Notes under the pieces: generated by a model
What the model saw: the letters and a program-made list of their open reading frames with translations, nothing else
Database searches by the model: none
What the model was told of the DNA's origin: nothing
Part shown: one piece after another, positions 42,157-48,921 of the stretch
How positions within the stretch are numbered: position 1 is the stretch's first letter
Layout of the letters: each line of letters starts with the position of its first letter
Translations under genes and position numbers: made by a program
Assembly: GCA_964587625.1 (NCBI GenBank)
Contig: CAZPLU010000006.1
Coordinates: 29,131 to 93,130 of the forward strand
Length of the DNA: 64,000 nt
Direction of reading: 5' to 3'
Source of the DNA: DAOPZJ01 sp964587625
GTDB lineage: Bacteria > Bacillota > Clostridia > Oscillospirales > JAKOTC01

Positions 42157-43401
42157 CTATTTTAAACCCCAAAGCCCGAGCGCCGGGTTGGAAATATAAA
42201 AAATCTCCTCGCCGTCCACGGTGTTCCACCCGTCTTTCAGCGCGGCGGGGTCGTATTTTTTCAGCAGCTCGCCCAAATCTGCATACTTGAAACAGACCGC
42301 CTCGACGGTTTCTTTTCCGAGTTTCGGCGCGGCGTAGGTGACGCCGAACCTGCCGTCCGCCGAGCCGTGGATCAGGTGCGCGGCCACCGAGAGGTTTTCG
42401 CGCAGGTCGGCGTTCTCCCTGACCAATTTCAACACGTTCTCGCGCCCGACATAGCCGTATTTTTTAATCAGGCGGTCGTTTTCGGCATCCTCGCCGCATT
42501 TTTCGACATCCGGCGCAAGCACAATCAATTCGCCGCCGTCGGCCATCGCCATCCGGGTGCGGTAGATCGCCTTGTTGCCGAGCCAGGTGCTTTTAAACTC
42601 GCGTCCGTCCAAAAAGACGACCGCCTTTTGAATCGGCTTATCCAGTTGATTGATATTATAGGTCTGGCTCGCGCCGACCGCCTTTTCGAAATTTGCCCTT
42701 TCGCGGCCGATATAAATCCCCCGGATTTTGACCTCGTCGCCCGCGTTGGTCGTGACGGTCAAAACATATAAAATCGGAAGATTTTTTAAAAAATGTTCCT
42801 CAGCGTAGTCGAAGACCTTGCGCACCGGCGAAAAGTCCTGGCCCATCACCCGTTCCATGCCGTAAAACGCGCCGAGCATATGCGAGGAATTGATCATTGA
42901 CGCCCCGCCGCAGCCGACGAAGATGTTTTTGGAATAGTTGGCCATGCCGACGACCTCGTGCGGCACGACCTGCCCGATGGAGATGATCAGGTCATATTCG
43001 CCGCTGACGATGCGCCTGTTGACCTCGACGTCGATGCTATCCGTGACCAGCCCGTCCGAGACCCCGGACACGAATTCGCCGGGAACCTCGCCGATTTTCA
43101 CCACGTCTTTGCGCCAGTTGTGCACCAACAAATCCTCATGTCGGACACGTCCCTCGAAAAAGGTCTCGCATTCGGCTTCGGTCATCGGCATATGCGTGCC
43201 CAGCGCCGGCATCACATCGATTTTGGCTTTGTCCTTGAGCAAGTCGCAATAAATCGCCGTCAATTTCCCCGCGCCGGAATACATGCGCGTAAAATCGGGC
43301 GGCAAAATCAAAACACGCGAAAGCCGCCTGCCCGAAAGCGATTCGGCAAGCGCCTCTTTTAACTTTTGCTGCGACAACCCCTGCGGCTGTTCGTATACCA
43401 T
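42157..43401 (-). CDS. LarA-family (nickel-pincer) racemase/epimerase homologue
   Basis: 414 residues of the DUF2088/LarA fold. Conserved landmarks are PPDFTRMYSG (PDxTR-like) near 35, ALGTHMPMTEAE near 65 with the first histidine, VVPHEVVGMANY near 145 with the second, and a lysine in YSKNIFVG near 157 where LarA attaches the nickel-pincer cofactor. The canonical SGG before the lysine is not present. LarA proteins interconvert the configuration of 2-hydroxy acids, so here a sugar acid is plausible. larB, larC and larE are not in the window. It starts behind a TTGTAA-N17-TATAAT promoter (43465-43437). Confidence 0.8.
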   Translation of the reverse strand: MVYEQPQGLSQQKLKEALAESLSGRRLSRVLILPPDFTRMYSGAGKLTAIYCDLLKDKAKIDVMPALGTHMPMTEAECETFFEGRVRHEDLLVHNWRKDVVKIGEVPGEFVSGVSDGLVTDSIDVEVNRRIVSGEYDLIISIGQVVPHEVVGMANYSKNIFVGCGGASMINSSHMLGAFYGMERVMGQDFSPVRKVFDYAEEHFLKNLPILYVLTVTTNAGDEVKIRGIYIGRERANFEKAVGASQTYNINQLDKPIQKAVVFLDGREFKSTWLGNKAIYRTRMAMADGGELIVLAPDVEKCGEDAENDRLIKKYGYVGRENVLKLVRENADLRENLSVAAHLIHGSADGRFGVTYAAPKLGKETVEAVCFKYADLGELLKKYDPAALKDGWNTVDGEEIFYISNPALGLWGLK

Positions 43402-43436
43402 ATTACATCCCCCCGCCGAAAATATCCGACGAGAGA

Positions 43437-43465
43437 ATTATACCATTTTTCCCTCGCTTTTACAA
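43437..43465 (-). promoter_or_regulatory. Sigma-A promoter of the LarA-PHP-kinase-gnd group
   Basis: On the minus strand TTGTAA (43465-43460), 17 bases, TATAAT (43442-43437) preceded by TGG. The start codon follows 36 bases later. Confidence 0.6.
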
Positions 43466-43513
43466 CCGAACAACCGGGCGAATACCCGGTTTCGGCGCAC
43501 TGTATGGCCTGTT

Positions 43514-43696
43514 TTACAACAAAATTTTCAATACGACCAGCAACACCGTGCCCGGCAGGCCTAACAAAACGCCCGTGCCGACCGTCCAGGCGCTCCAACC
43601 GAGCGAAAGACCCGTGTACGGCGCGGTGAAGTTTAACAGCGCCAGCGTTCCGACGCCAAGAAAAGCCGAGAAGAAAAAACTTTTGATTTTTGCCAT
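43514..43696 (-). CDS. bofA: BofA-family (pro-sigma-K processing inhibitor-like) membrane protein
   Basis: 60 residues with two hydrophobic segments. The C-terminal LGLPGTVLLVVLKILL matches the family's conserved GxPG ending. In Bacillus, BofA holds the SpoIVFB protease inactive until sigma-K is needed in the mother cell. It is shorter than B. subtilis BofA (87). It lies 12 bases after the yaaL-like gene, the same order as in Bacillus. It supports a sporulating ancestry but does not prove that the strain makes spores. Confidence 0.75.
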   Translation of the reverse strand: MAKIKSFFFSAFLGVGTLALLNFTAPYTGLSLGWSAWTVGTGVLLGLPGTVLLVVLKILL

Positions 43697-43708
43697 AAAA
43701 CCGCCCCT

Positions 43709-43996
43709 TTATGTTGAAATTTTTTCGGCGCCGATCTCGATCTCGGCGGCGGCCGCCCGCGAATCGGATGCGGCTTGAACAGGCGCGGGACGGGCGGGCA
43801 TGGGCTGCGCCGTCCCGGACTCATCCGACATGCGCGCCTCTTTGATCAGATGGCTGCGTTTCGCTTCCAAACACTTGATTAAGTAGATTTCGGACTCGAC
43901 CAAGTCCGGCTCGCAGATCTGTTCGAATCGGTTGTACGCGCTGCGCAGCGCAATTTCGACTTCCCGAAGCTGTTCGTATATCCTCCTGTTGTCCAT
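43709..43996 (-). CDS. DUF2508/YaaL-like protein
   Basis: 95 residues. The N-terminal helical part (EQLREVEIALRSAYNRFEQI, then EPDLVESEIYLIKCLEAKRS) matches the DUF2508 pattern of a D-P-x-L-I/V motif followed by an IYxxxAxExR helix. An Ala/Pro-rich disordered tail follows. I start it at the ATG at 43996, with AGGGG eight bases upstream; the frame also opens at a GTG at 44005. Function unknown; its partner bofA is adjacent, as in Bacillus. Confidence 0.8.
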   Translation of the reverse strand: MDNRRIYEQLREVEIALRSAYNRFEQICEPDLVESEIYLIKCLEAKRSHLIKEARMSDESGTAQPMPARPAPVQAASDSRAAAAEIEIGAEKIST

Positions 43997-44059
43997 CTCT
44001 CTCACCCCTGCAGTAATTTATACTGCAAGTGTTGTCATTTCATTCACGGAGTAATCAAA

Positions 44060-44330
44060 GCGGGGTGTTTTTTGTAGGGAACGGTCTCGGATCGCATCCG
44101 ATGCGACCGTTCCGTTTCGTATCTCCCCGTATAACATTTTCAATTTCTAATTTCCAACTAATTATTTGGCGGAAGGGTCAAGACCCTTCCCTACATGTCA
44201 TTGCGAGGGCTTTCGCCTTGTGGCAATCCAAATCCGCCCCCGTCATTGCGAGGGGCTTTAGCCCCGCGGCAATCCAAGTCCGCCCCCGTCATTGCGAGGG
44301 GCTTTAGCCCCGCGGCAATCCAAAAACTGA
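44060..44330. repeat. Repeat cluster including three GCGAGGGGCTTTAGCCCC units
   Basis: The spacer 44006-44408 holds GGAACGGTC...GACCGTTCC (44078-44114), AAGGGTCAAGACCCTT (44175-44190), and three copies of a unit starting CATTGCGAGGGC or CATTGCGAGGGG (near 44199, 44244 and 44290) ending CGGCAATCCAA. The last two copies are about 46 bases apart. No gene is visible here. Confidence 0.75.
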
Positions 44331-44408
44331 CCCCCAGAATTGCTTTGCAAAAATAGAGAAAATGAATCATAAATTGGTAAAACGGGTTTGTTTTAAAGAA
44401 GAACGGCA

Positions 44409-44873
44409 TCATCGGGCAAGATTGATGATTTTCAACCCCTTCTTTTCGGCGTAATTTACCGTATATGCGGTTCCACTGTTACTTTTTATCAGATAACATA
44501 TACAGATATTGCTGCGGTCGACCAAGCACCGATTTCGCAGTTGTATACAACCTCTAAAATAATGATCAGACGTGAGAACGACTTCGTTTGCTTCAGCTAA
44601 AATGCGCCGGTATATCGCCTTGTCGATCTCACTCCACGCCTGATCTTGTTCCGGATAAGGCACAACCATCGTCAATCGGATATGTCGAAAAATCTGTTTG
44701 AGCTCGAGGATGGTCTGCGCTGCCATCATATCAAAACCGAGTGCCCCGCCGGAGACGAAACAGGATATGTCCCGGCGGATCAATTGGATCACCTCCGATT
44801 CAAGTAGCTTTTTGATTTGTAATTATTGATGTTTCGAAATTTCTCTATGACCCGTAAAGCAGCATGCTCCCAT
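44409..44873 (-). pseudogene. SLOG/YpsA-like (DUF1273) gene interrupted by an in-frame TAA
   Basis: A good GGAGG site precedes an ATG at 44873 that reads MGACCFTGHREISKHQ, containing the family's nucleotide-binding TGHR start. A TAA (44825-44823) follows in the same frame. Translation beyond it continues without shift as LQIKKLLESEVIQLIRRDIS and then CFVSGGALGFDMMAAQTILE, the second hallmark of the family, to a stop at 44409. The whole would be about 153 residues. A strong GGAGGTGAT site precedes an in-frame TTG at 44783, so the main fold might be re-initiated without TGHR. SLOG proteins bind nucleotide signals. Decay, sequencing error or two-part expression are possible. Confidence 0.75.
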
Positions 44874-44890
44874 TGAGATCACCCTCCATA

Positions 44891-44926
44891 TATAGATTAT
44901 TAAATTATATAATGTTATAGTCTATA
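44891..44926. promoter_or_regulatory. 36-bp imperfect palindrome between divergent genes, candidate operator
   Basis: The left arm TATAGATTATTAAATTATA and the complement of the right arm, TATAGACTATAACATTATA, match at 16 of 19 positions and meet at the centre. TATAAT-like -10 boxes occur within it on both strands. It lies 18 bases from the SLOG start and 59 from the regulator start, so the Cro/CI-type protein may control both from here. Confidence 0.6.
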
Positions 44927-44984
44927 TGTAAAGATCAGATATCCGCTACGATATCGATATCATCAAAGATATCGGAGAAGAATT

Positions 44985-45191
44985 ATGATTCAATTGAGGG
45001 TGCTTGAGCTGTTGCAAGAAAAAGGGCGCACGAAATACTGGCTCTATAAGCAGCTCGGAATGAGTTATCAAAATTTCAATAAAATGATTCATAACCGGAC
45101 CCAATCCATCCGGTACGAAAATCTGGAAGCCCTTTGTCAGATTTTAGAGTGCAAACCAAGCGACCTGTTTGATTACCGCCCCGAATTATAA
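44985..45191 (+). CDS. Cro/CI-type helix-turn-helix regulator
   Basis: 68 residues, a minimal XRE-type DNA-binding domain. The HTH spans about residues 13-35 (YWLYKQLGMSYQNFNKMIHN), followed by the typical ENLEALCQILECKPSDLFDY ending. No sensor domain is present. AGGAGAAG-like GGAGAAG lies four bases before the ATG, a close but usable spacing. It is divergent from the SLOG gene across a 36-bp palindrome, so it probably regulates that gene and itself. Confidence 0.88.
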   Translation: MIQLRVLELLQEKGRTKYWLYKQLGMSYQNFNKMIHNRTQSIRYENLEALCQILECKPSDLFDYRPEL

Positions 45192-45265
45192 CATTGAATT
45201 TTCATTGACCTCCTTGGGAAGCAGCCGCATAAATTGCGCCATGCGGCCGGGAACCGTTTCCTGTT

Positions 45266-45310
45266 AAAACCCGGCCCCGCCGTCCGAATCGGACGGCGGG
45301 GCCGGGTTAT
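45266..45310 (-). terminator. Very stable hairpin, terminator of the ABC exporter operon
   Basis: AACCCGGCCCCGCCGTCCGA (45268-45287) pairs almost perfectly with 45289-45308, giving about 20 base pairs. On the minus strand it is followed by TTTTAACAGG, only a short T-run. It lies 15 bases past the end of the permease gene. Confidence 0.7.
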
Positions 45311-45323
45311 CTTGATCAAACGA

Positions 45324-46928
45324 TTATAAATTAAAATCGAGCATATATTTTTCGGCGTTTTTGGCGATGACGCCCCAAATCGCCGCGCAGAGCGCCAACA
45401 GCGCCGCCGACACGGCCAGCAGGTATACGCTCACCGCGACATACCGGTGCAGCGTCGCCATGTAGGCGCCCGCCAGCACGCCCAGCGTCGCCATCGAGCC
45501 GAGCGTGATGATCATCATCGCGCCGCTCTGCTTGACGACCACGGTCTCGTTGGTCCAGTCGAAACGCGGCAATTTGATGTTGGCGAACAGTCCGGCGAAC
45601 GCGATGAACGACTGGAACGCGAACGGAAACACGAACACCGCGACGATTTCAAGCGGCGACATCGGCAAAACAATCGCGGCCGCCGCCGAGCATAAAAACG
45701 ACGGGATCAGCCCGACCGCGAGATTCGGCGCCGCCTTCGCCATAAAAACATCCTTCGCCGCCAAAGGCAGCGATTTAAGCAGATTGATGTTTTTGCCCTC
45801 CAGCGAGACCGCGCTCGAGGCCGGGGCGATGGTCATGTTGCAAAATCCGATCGCAAGACAGACGAGGGCGCAAATTCCGCCCTCCATCGGAAACGCTTCG
45901 GTCAAGACGGGAACATACTTCAAACCGGCGATGATAACGAATCCCGCCGCGGCGAGCAGCATAATCGCCCCGAAGCCGCAGTTGAAGAAATAGATCGGCA
46001 GCGTGAAAAAGCGTTTGAGCTCCTTGAAGACCATGGCCTTGCGCGCCGACAGCGCCCTGACTTCTTTTTTGACGTATTTGATTTTGGCGGCGCTCTTTTT
46101 GGTGGTCGCGATCCGAACGAAGTTGGCCGAGAGCAGCGCATAGGCGATCACAAACGGTACGAGGCAAAAGGCCGCGAACAACAGGAAATTTAGGGTGTTT
46201 CCGTCGGCGCAGGCGCTGCCGAGCCAATAGACCGGCGGAAAACCGTTCTGCCAGGAATTCGCGACCTCCTGCCCGTTCGCAATCACTTGCCCGATATAGT
46301 TGTTGAGATTCATGTAGACGACCATAAAACCGATGAAAAACGCCATCATAAAAATCGTGCTGACGATGTTTTTTCGCGCGACCTTGGAGTTGATCAGCGC
46401 GACAAGCCAGCCGCACAGCGCGGTCAGAGCGGTGACGAAAGGGGCGAGCAGCAAAAACGACAGCGCATAAAAGATCCATCCCAAGGTCGAAGTTTCCGCA
46501 TACGCCGCAAAGACCACACCGGCGGGGATGAACACCATCGCGCTGTAAATATACTGGAGGATCAGCAGCGTCGCCAGCCGGGAGCCGAGGATAAACTGCG
46601 GCGGAATCGGCATCGCCAGCAGCAGGTCGTTGTCGGTGGACTCGAACAGCAGCTTTTCGGTCATAAAGATGCTGCCGATAAAACCGAACGCAAACCCCAT
46701 CATGGCGACGATGGCGAAATACAGCCACGAAAAGCCCATCTGCGGCAGCGACTGCGCCATTGTTACGAACATCGACCCGAATGTAAACATCAAAGCGCCG
46801 ACGGCATACACGGCGATCAAAGCATACAATATTTTGCTTCCCGCCTTGCGTTTTTTCCCTTTTTTCAGCCGCCCGAACATCATTGCAAACAGCATGGATA
46901 TTCGGGTTGCAACCAATGTTTTAAACAT
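45324..46928 (-). CDS. ABC-2-type exporter permease
   Basis: 534 residues with about 12 hydrophobic segments, for example LIAVYAVGALMFTFGSMF and LLILQYIYSAMVFIPAGVV. It is the membrane partner of the ATPase encoded just upstream, which ends 34 bases before. It belongs to the long ABC-2 permease group common in Clostridia; the cargo is unknown. I start it at the ATG at 46928 (MFKTLVATRIS), with AAGGAAG upstream. Confidence 0.85.
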   Translation of the reverse strand: MFKTLVATRISMLFAMMFGRLKKGKKRKAGSKILYALIAVYAVGALMFTFGSMFVTMAQSLPQMGFSWLYFAIVAMMGFAFGFIGSIFMTEKLLFESTDNDLLLAMPIPPQFILGSRLATLLILQYIYSAMVFIPAGVVFAAYAETSTLGWIFYALSFLLLAPFVTALTALCGWLVALINSKVARKNIVSTIFMMAFFIGFMVVYMNLNNYIGQVIANGQEVANSWQNGFPPVYWLGSACADGNTLNFLLFAAFCLVPFVIAYALLSANFVRIATTKKSAAKIKYVKKEVRALSARKAMVFKELKRFFTLPIYFFNCGFGAIMLLAAAGFVIIAGLKYVPVLTEAFPMEGGICALVCLAIGFCNMTIAPASSAVSLEGKNINLLKSLPLAAKDVFMAKAAPNLAVGLIPSFLCSAAAAIVLPMSPLEIVAVFVFPFAFQSFIAFAGLFANIKLPRFDWTNETVVVKQSGAMMIITLGSMATLGVLAGAYMATLHRYVAVSVYLLAVSAALLALCAAIWGVIAKNAEKYMLDFNL

Positions 46929-46962
46929 AAATTTCTTCCTTCCCCCCGATCCGACTCGCAAG

Positions 46963-47679
46963 TCACCGGGATTTATCTTCGGCGAGTTCTATGAAGACGT
47001 CCTCAAGCGAGCTGTTGCCGCGCACTTCGGCGGTTCTCCCCGACACGACCAGACGGCCGTTTTTGATGATTGTTATGTTGTCGCAGAGTTTTTCGGCGAC
47101 CTCGAGCACATGGGTCGAAAAAAAGATGGCGCCCCCGCTGTCACAGATGCCGCGCATCAGTTCCTTGACGGTGTACGCGGCGACCGGGTCGAGGCCGACA
47201 AACGGCTCGTCCATCAGCATCAGCTTGGGTTTATGCACCAACGCCGCTATGATGGTCAGTTTTTGCTTCATGCCGTGGGAATAAGAACTGATCGGCTGCG
47301 CCAAATCGGAGGTCAGCTCGAACAGGTCGGCGTATTTTTCAATCGACTCCTCGCGCTCCTGTTTCGAAACGCCGAACACGTCCGCGATAAAATTCAAATA
47401 TTTGATCGCCGGCATGAATTCGTACAGATCGGGATTGTCGGGGATGTACGCGATCTTCTTTTTGCATTCGAGCGGTTTTTCGGCGACCGAGACGCCGTCG
47501 ACGAAAATTTGACCGCTCTCGAAGCCCAAGATTCCGCAGCTGGCCTTGATGGTCGTGGTCTTCCCCGCGCCGTTGTGGCCGATAAACCCGTGGATTTCCC
47601 CGGGATAGATGTGCAGCGACAGATTGTCGACCGCTTTTTTGTCCCCATAGGTCTTGGTCAGGTTTTTGATGTCTAACAT
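46963..47679 (-). CDS. ABC exporter ATP-binding protein
   Basis: 238 residues. Walker A GHNGAGKTTTIKA near 37, signature SYSHGMKQKL near 133 (a common SxGM variant of LSGGQ), Walker B LMLMDEPFVGLDP near 155, and the switch histidine in FFSTHVLEVAE. Paired with the permease, it should drive export, perhaps of a lipid, drug or peptide. It lies 18 bases after the cation-diffusion gene, so all three may be in one message. Confidence 0.93.
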   Translation of the reverse strand: MLDIKNLTKTYGDKKAVDNLSLHIYPGEIHGFIGHNGAGKTTTIKASCGILGFESGQIFVDGVSVAEKPLECKKKIAYIPDNPDLYEFMPAIKYLNFIADVFGVSKQEREESIEKYADLFELTSDLAQPISSYSHGMKQKLTIIAALVHKPKLMLMDEPFVGLDPVAAYTVKELMRGICDSGGAIFFSTHVLEVAEKLCDNITIIKNGRLVVSGRTAEVRGNSSLEDVFIELAEDKSR

Positions 47680-47697
47680 TCGTCTTCATCCTTTCCT

Positions 47698-48888
47698 TTA
47701 TCGAATCTCTCCGCCGTCTTCGCAGGCATAAGGTCGGTCGATATCGACCACGGCATTGAGATTTTTGTCAATGGTCTTCACGAGCACCTCGATTTTTTCA
47801 CGCGCTTCTTTTGAATTGATTTTTATCCCATAGGGAATCACCGCGTCGAAAATCACATTGGTATGGGTCGGGCCGCGCACCAGCCGGAAGTCGTGCGTCG
47901 TGACGCCCTCTCCCAGCGCCTTCAGTTTTTCCTCGACTTGTGCCCGCAGCCGGATTGCGTTTTCGTCGTTTTTTGTGATCGGATCCATATGGATGACCGC
48001 GAGGCAACCGAGCTCATTGCGCAGATCGTGTTCGATGTTATCGACCACATCGTGCAGCGCCAGCAAGTCGCCGTCTTCCGGAACTTCGGCATGCAACGAG
48101 ATCATACATCTGCCGGGTCCGTAGTCGTGAATCATCAAATCGTGAATCCCGGTCACCTGTTCGTGCGACAGCACCAGATCCGTGATATGGTTGACCAGTT
48201 CGCGGGAGGGCGGCTCGCCGAGCAGCGGGTTCACGGTCTCGAGGATGGCGCGGACGCCGGAGTAGAGAATGAATCCCGCCACGAGCAGACCGCCGACGCC
48301 GTCGGGATTGACGCCCGTAAATTTGGTCAACAGCGTCGTCGTCAACACCACCGCCGTGGCCACGCAATCGGACAGCGAATCGGTCATCGCGGCAAACAGC
48401 GCCGGAGAGCCGAGTTCCTTGGCATAGCGGCGGTTATAAAAAGCCATGTACAATTTTACGAGGATTGAAACGATCAAAATGCCGATGACAAGCGGCGAGA
48501 CCTCGAGGGGTTCGGGGTTCGTCAGCTTTTTCACCGAGCTGATCAACAGCTCAAAACCCATCACCACAATGACCATCGACACCATCAGCCCCGAGATGTA
48601 TTCAATCCGTCCATGTCCGAACGGATGTTTCAGGTCGGGTTTTTGCCCCGCGAGCCGAAACCCCAGCATCGTCACGCCCGAGGAGCCGGCGTCGGAGAGG
48701 TTGTTGAACGCGTCGGAGGTGATGGCGATGGAGCCGGACAGGGTGCCGGCGATAAGTTTTCCCGTGAACAACAAGACATTCAAAAAAATCCCCGCCGCAC
48801 CGCAAATCACCCCGTAGGCGCGGCGTACCCGCTCCGGCGAGGTCTCTTTGCCGTCCCTGATGAAAATTTTCGCAAGCAGCTTAATCAT
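47698..48888 (-). CDS. Cation diffusion facilitator family transporter
   Basis: 396 residues. Six expected membrane helices lie in the first 215 residues, with the metal site in SDAFNNLSDAGSSG (D and N ligands) and HPFGHGRIEYISGL. A long C-terminal cytoplasmic domain has the ferredoxin-like CDF fold plus an extra region (DFRLVRGPTHTNVIFDAVIP). It exports divalent cations such as Zn, Mn or Fe in exchange for protons. The extra C-terminal extension past residue about 300 is found in a clostridial subgroup. Confidence 0.9.
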   Translation of the reverse strand: MIKLLAKIFIRDGKETSPERVRRAYGVICGAAGIFLNVLLFTGKLIAGTLSGSIAITSDAFNNLSDAGSSGVTMLGFRLAGQKPDLKHPFGHGRIEYISGLMVSMVIVVMGFELLISSVKKLTNPEPLEVSPLVIGILIVSILVKLYMAFYNRRYAKELGSPALFAAMTDSLSDCVATAVVLTTTLLTKFTGVNPDGVGGLLVAGFILYSGVRAILETVNPLLGEPPSRELVNHITDLVLSHEQVTGIHDLMIHDYGPGRCMISLHAEVPEDGDLLALHDVVDNIEHDLRNELGCLAVIHMDPITKNDENAIRLRAQVEEKLKALGEGVTTHDFRLVRGPTHTNVIFDAVIPYGIKINSKEAREKIEVLVKTIDKNLNAVVDIDRPYACEDGGEIR

Positions 48889-48921
48889 GATATCACCCGT
48901 GCGGGGTCTGAAAAATGATCC

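Noticed and set aside
44823..44825. Stop-codon recoding in the SLOG gene
   Set aside because: The codon is TAA. Selenocysteine and pyrrolysine use TGA and TAG, so programmed recoding is unlikely; mutation or sequencing error is simpler.
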